Positions 27,844-36,910 of a stretch of DNA of 64,000 nucleotides are shown here, piece by piece. The stretch is taken from positions 930,001 through 994,000 of the forward strand of contig NZ_JAICCF010000001.1 of assembly GCF_019492185.1 (NCBI RefSeq), read 5' to 3'. Both the position numbers and the translations under genes were made by a program. Under the pieces are notes generated by a model. That model worked only from the letters and a program-made list of their open reading frames with translations. It ran no database searches and had not been told where the DNA came from. Position 1 is the stretch's first letter. The number at the start of each line of letters is the position of its first letter. The DNA is from Chitinophaga rhizophila (GTDB lineage: Bacteria; Bacteroidota; Bacteroidia; Chitinophagales; Chitinophagaceae).

Positions 27844-28125
27844 TCATATACGTTGGAAATCCGCCGGACCAACCAGGAACCATTCTCCGTCCAGTTCAAG
27901 TACATCACCCGGGGCCACAGAGCGGGTACCATTGACCACAATAGCATTGGGCGTAACCTCTGGCCGGCCCGTCCAGGGAATATCCATATTCTGACAGATC
28001 TCAAATGCTTCCCTCAAATCTGTCGCCTCTACATCCGCAATATGTTGCAGATTCTCAATTTTCACCTCCTCTCCTGTTAACGGAAAGCCTAAAGTATAAT
28101 CAGGATTAAAATATACTCTTACCAT
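27844..28125 (-). CDS. Small protein of unknown function
   Basis: A 93-residue cytosolic protein: F-N-P-D-Y-T-L-G-F-P-L-T-G-E at the start, a helical middle, and S-V-A-P-G-D-V-L-E-L-D-G-E-W-F-L-V at the end. The last motif resembles the end of YodL-like or antirestriction-associated domains, but this is a weak likeness. No function is proposed. It is tail-to-tail with the 75-residue gene with no bases between their stop codons. Confidence 0.6.
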   Translation of the reverse strand: MVRVYFNPDYTLGFPLTGEEVKIENLQHIADVEATDLREAFEICQNMDIPWTGRPEVTPNAIVVNGTRSVAPGDVLELDGEWFLVGPADFQRI

Positions 28126-28234
28126 AAAAGTAGTTTACTGCTATAATCCCCCGCAAAAAAAATTCCAGTTCTTTTAACATTTCATATAGGGTTACCTTTT
28201 TTGCATTACCGGTATAAAATGTAAACAACACAAT

Positions 28235-29116
28235 ATGCGCGTTTCCCTATCTTACCTGGCACCAATGGCGCTGCTGGCTGTTGCATGCTCCGCCGGATCA
28301 GGTCACCGGGCTACCTCAGATGATGTAGTAACTGAGGCAACAGATTCCACCACCTTTTCCAATGATATCACAGCATTGAACTCTCCCTCACGAAAGAGAG
28401 TGAAGACTGCTGATGTATGATGCCGTGTAGGTAATGTATTTAATACAGTATCTACTTTAGAAAGAGTAGTTACAGGTGTAAATGGCATTGTTTCAGAAAG
28501 TGTTATGCAGAACGAATCTATGGGCATAAAAGATATTCCATATTCTGCAGACTCACTGAAGCGAATACAGCTGTATATTCCTACCGCTACTGTTACAGTA
28601 CGTGTACCGGCAGCAAAGCTTGATTCTGTAGTAAGTATGCTAACGTCTATGTCTACGTTTATAGAGTCCCGTATTATGAAAGATGAGGATAAAACACTTT
28701 CTTATCTTTCCAATGCCCTGAAAAACGATGGTCCGCCACCAGTTGCAATTCAACCTTCAAAACAGGCTACAACCGTTAGTGTTGCAACTTATCAGGATAA
28801 AAAATATGATGCTGAAACAAACCGCAGGATTGCCAATATGGCTATTCTTGATGATGTACATTATGCTACATTTACCGTTCAGCTGTACCAGCCGCAAATG
28901 GCAGATCAGCAGATCATTGTAAATCCGGAAAAGGTTATTCTTGCAGGCTTTGGTACTGAGGTATTACAATCGCTGCGCACTGGACTGGAGAGTTTCAGCA
29001 AGCTGGTAATAATTCTAGTTGCCTGCTGGCCTTATCTGCTATTATTAACAATTGGTATGCTGATATACCGGAAAGTATGGCGTAAAAAAGTGCCGACGCC
29101 TATAAATCAACTATAA
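28235..29116 (+). pseudogene. DUF4349 lipoprotein gene with one in-frame TGA
   Basis: The frame begins at 28235 with a lipoprotein signal (L-L-A-V-A-C, Cys18) and reads to TGA at 28418-28420. The same frame then continues without further stops to 29116. The join reads S-R-K-R-V-K-T-A-D-V-stop-C-R-V-G-N-V, which matches the DUF4349 N-terminal strand (R-x-I-x-T-A-D-L-R-x-x-V). The second part carries the rest of the domain, including T-V-R-V-P-A-A-K-L-D-S-V, a coiled-coil region and a C-terminal membrane helix (V-I-I-L-V-A-C-W-P-Y-L-L-L-L). The family is about 290 residues, equal to the joined length (293 codons). The stop could be a CGA-to-TGA change. Either the gene is newly inactivated, or the base is an error. 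A restart at Met 28505 would lack the signal and first strand. Confidence 0.8.
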
Positions 29117-29422
29117 CATCTCTTAACTGCACAAAGCCCCAACATCAGTCACTGCCTTTTATGGTTAAATATATTATAAGCTGTAACTATTACTGCATGA
29201 TATACCTATGCCGGTAAGAATACGTTGCTGACTGATATCCCTATACTCACACGCCCGGACAGGTTCATCGCCTGCGCCGGGCTTTGTACTTATATAAAAT
29301 CATAATAATCAACAAATTGAAAAAAACCTTAAAAGTTTTATGGAATCGGTAAAATGCCTGCATCATAGGCGTGGAAGATCGACCGAAAGATAATCTATAT
29401 TTAAGTACCTAAAACTGATACC
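29117..29422. other. Intergenic region, 306 bp, with terminator and barrel-gene promoter
   Basis: No gene is seen. A terminator-like hairpin (GCCCGG at 29253-29258 with CCGGGC at 29277-29282, inner CAGG/CCTG pairing, then TTTGTACTT) lies 137 bases past the DUF4349 frame. The promoter of the barrel gene must lie at the right end; TATATTTA (29395-29402) is one base off the -7 consensus. Confidence 0.5.
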
Positions 29423-31963
29423 TTGAAGTACATTTTACTCCTTCTGCTTTTACCCACCCTGGTGTCTGCACAGGTTTACAGCAGCGTAGATCCGGTCCTG
29501 TCGAAGGATTATGCAGAGCAGCTGAGGAAATTAAGAAGTACCATTGACCCGGTAGATTCATTAGCATACAAACGCAATACAATATTGAAGCTAAAAGGAC
29601 AGTTTACCCCGGGTATACCAATAAGCCGAATGAAGGTGACTGCCGATAACTTACAGATATCCCCTTCTTTGACCCGCTACATCACCATCGGTACAATCTA
29701 TAGCGGCACAATCGAACTAAAAACGCATAACCGGCTGCCAAAGCTTCAGGATACCTATGTGCAGGGAAGTCCGGTAAACGGTGCGCCCGCTTGGAGAGGA
29801 GCAGAAACAGGAGAATTATTCAGTTACGGGCCAGCATTGTCTTCGCTTGAATATGATGGCAGTTCTTATCCATTCGATCAGCATGGAAAGCTGGTACCTT
29901 CAGGAACAGGAAATGGAAGGGCAGCAGATAATTACCCAAATGATATTTTAAGAGCAGCAGTAGTGCATAGTCATAATCTTTCTGTACGCTCAGAATTATT
30001 TCGGTATGGGAAACGTAATTGGAACTTTGATTTTACCCTTGGACGGAAAGATGAGAAATCTATTATCAGGGAAAACAAAAGTGTCATGAATAATTTGCGT
30101 GGTGAAATAGGTACTCATTGGAAGTGGCTGACTATCACCGGCAATTATATCTATAAAGATGATACCCGCACCCATGGTAACAGAAACGGCCTGCTGAACA
30201 GGACATATCAGTATGCGATGCTCACCCCCGTTTCTTTTGACAATGAACAGGGATCTACTTACCAGAATATGCAGAGAAGCTTTAGCGACAAGGCAGATAA
30301 TCCTTTCTTTCTATTACATGCAGATAATAGTTACAAATGGTCTGAACAAAATGGAAGCCTGACGTTAAACGCTAAAAAAGGGGCTTACAGCGCCAGCGTA
30401 TCTCAGGCATTGCAGAACATATCAGAGCGTAATAGGGAAAGTTATACACGGGGCACTGCTGGGTGGCCGGAAGGCATGTATACCGACAGACGCCAGAAAG
30501 ATCTGAACTACTTATTGCAAGCAGACGTAACCAGGGATATTCAGTATGCCGGCAATCATTTCAGCTCAGAGATCAAATACAAGTATTCATACGGTAATAG
30601 CAATACACGTATCAATTATCAATCAGACAATACAAATTACCGGTATAACCGGTCCAGTCACGACATGTCGTTGGTCATGCATAATAAGTATTGGAAGAAT
30701 AATTTTACAGCCTCACTAAATGCAGGTAACAATGCATATATGTCAAACACCATCACCCGTAGCAGCTTTTTCCTACCTGCTTTGGAAGCTGGAGTCATAT
30801 TCGACAGGTTGCTTAACATGCCCGTACTATTAAAAGTCACATCTAACTATCACACGGTCAATAGTGAATTACCAATTAACAGGTCACTAGCATATACTAA
30901 CCTGCTCCAATATACTACTGATCAAAGCCAACATTACCGGCCTACGCGAGAAATCGCATCTTATGATGAGCTAAAACCTATACGCAACAGAGAATGGAGT
31001 AATCACCTGACATTGATTTACAGAAGTGCATTCTCCTTAGACGTTGATGGATATATAAAAAGCATTAACGACGACATCTTTCCGCAATACCAAGATGGTA
31101 AATTGCTGTTAAAAAACATGGCGAATGTCAGAACAAGTGGTATTGAAGTGACTATTCAGGAAGGTTGGATGAGAGGAACGAAAGCTTTCAACACTAGTAC
31201 TATCCTAAGTTTCCATACTTATAGAACAGCTGTTATCAAGGTGCATGATGGATACAACTATACCCCTATAGCAGGCTTCCGTAATGTACACAAAACGCTC
31301 ATAGAAGGACAACCATTGGGAGTGATCACTGGCAGCAGTTACCAGCGGGATAATGCCGGGAATATCATTATCGGCCCGGACGGATTTCCGCTGGTAGATA
31401 ATAGCCAGCGGGTTATCGGAAATCCTATACCTGACTTCGTCTTGAAACTAGGCGAAAGCTTTCATTGGAAAAATCTATCACTACAAACAGATCTGGAGTG
31501 GAAAAAAGGCGGACAGACTTGGAACGGCACACAGGCAGTGCTGGATTATTATGGTAGGTCAGCCGTAAGTGGAGAACAAAGAAATGTCAGTAGTTATGTA
31601 TTTGAAGGAATAACAGCAGATGGCCATCGCAATGAGACGCCTGTTACCTTCTATGATCCGTCAAAGCCTGTTACATCTAACAGATGGACGAGATATGGTT
31701 TAACAGGCGTAACAGAAGCTTATGTGCAAAAGGCGGACTATCTCAGGTTTAATACTATCCATCTCAGCTATAGACAGGATTTAAATAAAGGTAAGCAACG
31801 GCTGACATTTGCCACATATGTAAATAATATCCTTTTATGGTCCCCGTATAAAGGCGCAGACACAGAGCAGCTATTGTTTGATCAGGCTAATACGTCAGGC
31901 CTGGACTTCTTTAATCTTCTGGCAATGAAAACATATGGATTCAATGTTACCTATCAATTCTAA
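29423..31963 (+). CDS. Plug-less SusC/TonB-dependent-receptor-like outer-membrane beta-barrel
   Basis: An 846-residue outer-membrane protein. The start codon is TTG at 29423: it is the only start that gives a signal peptide (M-K-Y-I-L-L-L-L-L-L-P-T-L-V-S-A-Q). The mature N-terminus has about 70 residues of unknown type and no carboxypeptidase-regulatory domain and no plug: the hallmark V-x-I-R-G and D-G-x-P motifs are absent. From about residue 88 (G-T-I-Y-S-G-T-I-E-L-K-T-H) it reads as a SusC-type barrel. There are many alternating strands, the late segment I-E-G-Q-P-L-G-V-I-T-G, V-I-G-N-P-I-P-D-F, and a C-terminal F-N-V-T-Y-Q-F suited to BAM recognition. The next gene begins 4 bp downstream and contains a SusC-type plug, so the two are very likely one functional unit. 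Confidence 0.85.
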   Translation: MKYILLLLLLPTLVSAQVYSSVDPVLSKDYAEQLRKLRSTIDPVDSLAYKRNTILKLKGQFTPGIPISRMKVTADNLQISPSLTRYITIGTIYSGTIELKTHNRLPKLQDTYVQGSPVNGAPAWRGAETGELFSYGPALSSLEYDGSSYPFDQHGKLVPSGTGNGRAADNYPNDILRAAVVHSHNLSVRSELFRYGKRNWNFDFTLGRKDEKSIIRENKSVMNNLRGEIGTHWKWLTITGNYIYKDDTRTHGNRNGLLNRTYQYAMLTPVSFDNEQGSTYQNMQRSFSDKADNPFFLLHADNSYKWSEQNGSLTLNAKKGAYSASVSQALQNISERNRESYTRGTAGWPEGMYTDRRQKDLNYLLQADVTRDIQYAGNHFSSEIKYKYSYGNSNTRINYQSDNTNYRYNRSSHDMSLVMHNKYWKNNFTASLNAGNNAYMSNTITRSSFFLPALEAGVIFDRLLNMPVLLKVTSNYHTVNSELPINRSLAYTNLLQYTTDQSQHYRPTREIASYDELKPIRNREWSNHLTLIYRSAFSLDVDGYIKSINDDIFPQYQDGKLLLKNMANVRTSGIEVTIQEGWMRGTKAFNTSTILSFHTYRTAVIKVHDGYNYTPIAGFRNVHKTLIEGQPLGVITGSSYQRDNAGNIIIGPDGFPLVDNSQRVIGNPIPDFVLKLGESFHWKNLSLQTDLEWKKGGQTWNGTQAVLDYYGRSAVSGEQRNVSSYVFEGITADGHRNETPVTFYDPSKPVTSNRWTRYGLTGVTEAYVQKADYLRFNTIHLSYRQDLNKGKQRLTFATYVNNILLWSPYKGADTEQLLFDQANTSGLDFFNLLAMKTYGFNVTYQF

Positions 31964-31967
31964 TACG

Positions 31968-34900
31968 ATGATCCGATATATACAATACTGTTCACTACTG
32001 ATTCTTACATTCCTGATATTTGGCGGCAGGACTATGGCGCAACTGGCAGACTATAACAACAATAAAGAGAAGATCTATATACAGACGAATCATATATTCC
32101 TGAAACCAGGAGAAGATCTTTTCTACAAGATATACCTCGTCAATGCAAGGACGCAATACATATCTGTACTAAGCAACGTAGTATATGTGGAGATTGTAAG
32201 TCCGTCGGGAGCCATAGTTGAAAAACAGCATTACCACATTGAAGATGGCGCAGCAGAGGGATCCTATCATTTCAGCAATGATGCAAATGGCGGTATTTAC
32301 AAGATCCGTGCTTATACTGCATGGATGATGAATGAAAAAGATGCTACCTGGTTCAGCAAAGATATTACGCTGCAAAAGGTGATTGCTCCGAGAGTCTTGA
32401 TGAAGCTGGACTTTCCCCGTAAAGGATATGGACCGGGAGATGAAGTTACCGCCATGTACTCAATGCGTTCCTCTCTTAACGACCTACCTGTTGGCAATTA
32501 TGAATGTAAGTTTACTGTATCAGTTGGAGGTCAGCTGATAGAAAGCAATAAATTTAAAACTGATATCCACGGAAAAGCAAACGTTAGATTCCGGTTACCA
32601 GCAGGGTTGGCCACCAATGATGGACTGTTAAATATCAATGTCGTTTTCGGCGGTTATACTGAAGCGATATCCAGAAGCATTCCTATCACACTTAACAAGA
32701 TTGACTTACAGTTTATGCCGGAAGGCGGAACGCTAGTGAACGGTCTGCCCACTAATATTGCCTTTAAAGCTCTTAACGAATTTGGTAAGCCGGTAGATGT
32801 AAAGGGGCAGATACTTGACCAACGAAACAACGTAATTACAACATTCAACAGCTATCATGATGGAATGGGACAGTTTAATTTAACACCTGAAGCCGGCAAG
32901 CTTTATAAGGCTAAATTGTCATTACCAACTGGGATCACACAGGCATATGATCTGCCAACCGCAGCTGCGCAAGGTGTAGTGATGAACATCCGCAAAAAAG
33001 GACAGCTATTAGAGCTGGACATTTCAACAACGAGAGATGCGAAAGTAAGGCTGATCGGTAGCAGCAGACATCAAACCTATTTTCGCAAGGAGCTTACGCT
33101 GCGGAAAGGCCGGCAACTGGTAACCATTGACCCAACAGATTTTCCGGCTGGTATTGCTAAATTTACACTTACCACAGAACAGCGCTTGCCACTGGCGGAG
33201 AGACTTGTCTTCCTGCACACAGACAGGGTGCTTAATGTGAAGATCACAGCAGACAAAACTTATTATCAGCCAAGGGAGAAAGTAAAACTACGGATAAAAA
33301 CACAAGATGAGAATGGCCAACCGCTTGCATCTAACTTATCGCTTACAGTAGTAGACGATAAACTCTGGTCTTTGGCAGACGATAAGCAGGATCATATTTT
33401 ATCCTGGCTGTTAATGAGTTCAGAGCTGCATGGAAAGATAGAAGAACCCCAGTTCTATTTTAAACACGATGAGAAAACGGCACTTCCTGCACTTGACCTG
33501 GTGATGCTGACCCATGGATACCGTTATTTCGATTATATTGATCATATTGAAAAAACGGGTAAGCCTAAATATCACCCTGATCTCAATAATGTTGTTACAG
33601 GTATAGTGTTAAATGAGGATAATCAACCAGTAAAGGCGAAGGTCTACCTGCTAAGTAGCATGCAAGCCGGTCAGTTCAGTAATGGAAAGGTAATTGAGCA
33701 TAGCACAGGAGAAGATGGCGTATTCTTCTTCGGTGATATCAATCCAGCTTTGAATTATCATCTCATTGCCCGCTCAGAACATCGTAAACAAAAAATAAAG
33801 CTGAAATTGGCGAAGCAGGGAACAGAATATGTACCCAGACCGGTAAGAAATATAAGAGATCCGTTTGACAATGAAGATGCATTGCCACGACCAATGCTAG
33901 CATTGAAGGAAACAATAGATAAACCTGCGAATGTCAGTAAAGAAAAAGCTGAAAATGCTATTATCAAGGACTTCAACCTGAGTAATTTCGATCCAAATGG
34001 CCTTCAGGAAGTTGTGGTGACTGGATACTATAGCGAGTCGAAAAAAAAACTATTATCTTCTGTTGCAATAATTGAGGCTAACCAGATGATTCCAGCCAAT
34101 GATCCTCTGGTCGCATTGCAAGGATCCGTTGCAGGAATAGGGATTACCAAAAATACAGGAAATGGCCAAGCCACAGTAAAAATCAGGGGAATGAATAGTA
34201 TTTCAGGAGATCAACCACTGATTATATTGGATGGCATCCCTATTGAGCGATTGGAGAATATTAATTCTGCTGATATCCATTCAATAGAGGTACTCAAAGA
34301 CGCATCTGCAACAGCCCTATTCGGCAGTCGGGGTACTCATGGCGTAATATTGATTACGTCAGTCCGCAACAGCTATATCAAGTCAATCATTAATCTTGAA
34401 CCAACTTATTACTATGCATCAGAAGCTGTTCAGCAACAAAACAGCACCTTTACAGTCGCAGCACGTTTCTATGCTCCTAAGTATCTTTCGCCAGAGACGA
34501 AAGAGCGGACTGATTTCCGGGAGACTATCTACTGGAATCCTATCATACATACGAATAACCAAGGAGAGGCCACCATTGAATTTTATAACTCAGATGCGAC
34601 TACAACGTTTCGTGCTATTTCGGAAGGTATCAGTTATAACGGAAAACCAGGCAGAGCAGAGCTGACATACTCCGTGCGCTCCCCTTGGAATATTGATGTA
34701 AAAATTCCACCGTACCTGACCACCGGCGACCTGGTAAGCATGCCGCTCGTGATTAGAAATAATACTCAGCAGCCAATGCAGGCGAAAATAAAGATCGCTA
34801 TGATCGAAGGCATGTTACTGGAAAAGTATCCTGACTCTATAACTGTCCCCGCTGATAGCACAGTTCAGATACTAATAACGGCGAAAGCTTTCAAACCGGC

Positions 34901-36515
34901 AGAAGGTAAATTTACTTTCTCGGTTACCAATGGTAAACATACGGAGCAGCTGTCTTTACCAGTTAAAATTACCGCTAATGGCTTCCCCGTTATTACTACC
35001 ATTGCAGGTAACCGGTCCCTGGAAAAAACCTTTACTATCAGTAATATGATGGAGGGAACATTAGTAACAGATCTGAAGGTATTCAGGTCTCTCGAAGGAC
35101 AGCTACTGAACGATATAGCATCTATGTTAAGAGAGCCGCACGGTTGCTTTGAACAGACTTCGTCCAGTACATATCCCAATATCTTCATTCTAAAATATCT
35201 TCGTGCAAAAGGCGTACAAAATATTGCTGTTGAACAGCGTGCACTGGAATATATTAACGCCGGTTATAAGCGGCTAATCGGATACGAGACAACAGAGCAC
35301 GGATTTGAGTGGTTTGGCAATACACCTCCGCACGAAGCTTTGACTGCTTATGGGCTGATGGAATTTACAGATATGATGGAATTTGTAGCTGTGGATAAAG
35401 CAATGCTTGAACGCACCAGAAAATTCCTGCTTAGCCGCAGAGATGGCAAAGGGACATTTAGAATCCGTCAGCGGGGATATGATGCATTTGCCTCTGTACC
35501 TGATAAACTGGCCAATATCTATATTGTATATGCTTTGACGCAAGCAGGTATCAAGGAAGAGATACAATTTGAATATAAGACAGCAGTCGCCAAAGTGCTG
35601 GAAAGCAATGACACGTATGAATTGTCGATGATGGCACTTGCAGCACATAACATGGGCGCGACAGAAGATTTCCGAAAGCTCCTGCAGGCAGCAAAGAATG
35701 CGAAACTACAGTCATCTACAACAGTGGTTAACTCCAGAGCCAACTCTCTGCGTATTGAAACAATGGCATTATATGCAATGGCGCTTATGAGACAATCATC
35801 ACCGGATATTGCTGAGATTTCGGGTATTATATCACGCATACTTGCAGAAAAAAGCTATTACGGCTATGGTTCGACACAAGCAACAGTGCTGGCGTTACAG
35901 GCACTTGTAGCTTATGAGAAACTGGTAGGAACATCAATAGATGCTTCTCAATTGAATATCCTGATCAATAATAAGGCAATTTACGAAGGTCAGGCCCTGA
36001 TAGGAAGTATCAGCAATATCAGAGAAGGTGACAACAAGTTCTCCATCAGCTACAAAGACGAAAAGTCCAATGTTCCCTATCAGCTTGAACTGTCTTATTA
36101 TACTTCGTTGCCACCTAGCGATCCAAAAGCGGAAATGAAACTGGCTACCAAATTATCAGAAATTAGCGTAACCGTGGGCGAAACAGTCAGGATGCAGATA
36201 CAAGTTACTAACTCACAGGATATCCTTCAACCGATGACTATTGCTAAGATAGGGATACCCGCCGGGCTAACCGTACAGCCCTGGCAATTAAAGGAAATTA
36301 TGGAGAAGGGTCAGATTGCGTTCTACGAGATCTTCGACAATTATCTGGTTTTGTATTGGATGGGATTTGCACCACAGGAAGCGAAACAGGTACACCTTGA
36401 CCTAAAGGCTGAAATAGCAGGGAAATACAAAGGTAAAGCCAGTACAACCTACCTCTATTATACTCCTGAATTTAAACACTGGAATGCAGGAACCGAAATA
36501 ACTATAGAAAAATAA
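31968..36515 (+). CDS. Alpha-2-macroglobulin family protein with built-in TonB plug domain
   Basis: A 1515-residue exported protein (signal peptide ending T-M-A-Q; start ATG 31968, 4 bp after the barrel stop). Domains in order: MG2-type domains from about residue 35 (K-I-Y-I-Q-T-N-H-I-F-L-K-P-G-E-D) to about 535, including F-M-P-E-G-G-T-L-V-N-G and L-T-H-G-Y-R-Y-F-D-Y; a carboxypeptidase-regulatory-like domain at 540-620; a TonB plug at 678-800 with L-Q-E-V-V-V-T-G, V-K-I-R-G-M-N-S, I-I-L-D-G-I-P, E-V-L-K-D-A-S-A-T-A-L-F-G-S-R-G and G-V-I-L-I-T; the A2M domain (F-R-E-T-I-Y-W at 850-856); a thioester domain with C1060-F-E-Q; and a receptor-binding-like C-terminus. Bacterial A2Ms trap proteases covalently. 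Here the plug sits where other family members have the bait region or anaphylatoxin insert. Confidence 0.88.
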   Translation: MIRYIQYCSLLILTFLIFGGRTMAQLADYNNNKEKIYIQTNHIFLKPGEDLFYKIYLVNARTQYISVLSNVVYVEIVSPSGAIVEKQHYHIEDGAAEGSYHFSNDANGGIYKIRAYTAWMMNEKDATWFSKDITLQKVIAPRVLMKLDFPRKGYGPGDEVTAMYSMRSSLNDLPVGNYECKFTVSVGGQLIESNKFKTDIHGKANVRFRLPAGLATNDGLLNINVVFGGYTEAISRSIPITLNKIDLQFMPEGGTLVNGLPTNIAFKALNEFGKPVDVKGQILDQRNNVITTFNSYHDGMGQFNLTPEAGKLYKAKLSLPTGITQAYDLPTAAAQGVVMNIRKKGQLLELDISTTRDAKVRLIGSSRHQTYFRKELTLRKGRQLVTIDPTDFPAGIAKFTLTTEQRLPLAERLVFLHTDRVLNVKITADKTYYQPREKVKLRIKTQDENGQPLASNLSLTVVDDKLWSLADDKQDHILSWLLMSSELHGKIEEPQFYFKHDEKTALPALDLVMLTHGYRYFDYIDHIEKTGKPKYHPDLNNVVTGIVLNEDNQPVKAKVYLLSSMQAGQFSNGKVIEHSTGEDGVFFFGDINPALNYHLIARSEHRKQKIKLKLAKQGTEYVPRPVRNIRDPFDNEDALPRPMLALKETIDKPANVSKEKAENAIIKDFNLSNFDPNGLQEVVVTGYYSESKKKLLSSVAIIEANQMIPANDPLVALQGSVAGIGITKNTGNGQATVKIRGMNSISGDQPLIILDGIPIERLENINSADIHSIEVLKDASATALFGSRGTHGVILITSVRNSYIKSIINLEPTYYYASEAVQQQNSTFTVAARFYAPKYLSPETKERTDFRETIYWNPIIHTNNQGEATIEFYNSDATTTFRAISEGISYNGKPGRAELTYSVRSPWNIDVKIPPYLTTGDLVSMPLVIRNNTQQPMQAKIKIAMIEGMLLEKYPDSITVPADSTVQILITAKAFKPAEGKFTFSVTNGKHTEQLSLPVKITANGFPVITTIAGNRSLEKTFTISNMMEGTLVTDLKVFRSLEGQLLNDIASMLREPHGCFEQTSSSTYPNIFILKYLRAKGVQNIAVEQRALEYINAGYKRLIGYETTEHGFEWFGNTPPHEALTAYGLMEFTDMMEFVAVDKAMLERTRKFLLSRRDGKGTFRIRQRGYDAFASVPDKLANIYIVYALTQAGIKEEIQFEYKTAVAKVLESNDTYELSMMALAAHNMGATEDFRKLLQAAKNAKLQSSTTVVNSRANSLRIETMALYAMALMRQSSPDIAEISGIISRILAEKSYYGYGSTQATVLALQALVAYEKLVGTSIDASQLNILINNKAIYEGQALIGSISNIREGDNKFSISYKDEKSNVPYQLELSYYTSLPPSDPKAEMKLATKLSEISVTVGETVRMQIQVTNSQDILQPMTIAKIGIPAGLTVQPWQLKEIMEKGQIAFYEIFDNYLVLYWMGFAPQEAKQVHLDLKAEIAGKYKGKASTTYLYYTPEFKHWNAGTEITIEK

Positions 36516-36910
36516 TACTGTTGTAATGTAATAATGATATGCGGCTACCCGTTTCAACGGGTGGCCGCTTCCGTTTCACTCATACTTTAACGTAATCGTA
36601 TATACCGGCAATATTTATATCTTTACACCGAGTAAAATAATTATTGATTACTATGCTGACACCACAGAAAAAAAGAGATAACCTATACCATTTATGCTTC
36701 TAATTATATATGAGGACAGATTATATAAGTTGCTGTAACGCTTGTTGTGTCGAATTATTTTTTTTCAAATGAGCAGGAATACCGCCCACATATACCACTT
36801 AAAATGTTTTAGCATTTCTTTAACTAATACTATTTTCTTAAAAATCAATATTGAAATAACCGTCTATTGAAGACTGTATATCTAAACCGAACTAATAAAT
36901 CCTAAATTAT
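36516..36910. other. Intergenic region, 395 bp, AT-rich, with A2M terminator
   Basis: No gene is seen. A terminator-like hairpin (11-bp stem with one G-T pair, 36541-36551 with 36558-36568) follows the A2M stop by 25 bases. The remainder is strongly AT-rich and should contain the promoter of the nuclease gene; no exact TAnnTTTG box is found close to its start. Confidence 0.5.

Noticed and set aside
28418..28420. TGA as a selenocysteine codon
   Set aside because: The DUF4349 position is not a redox site and no SECIS-like hairpin directly after the codon was seen; a nonsense change is simpler.
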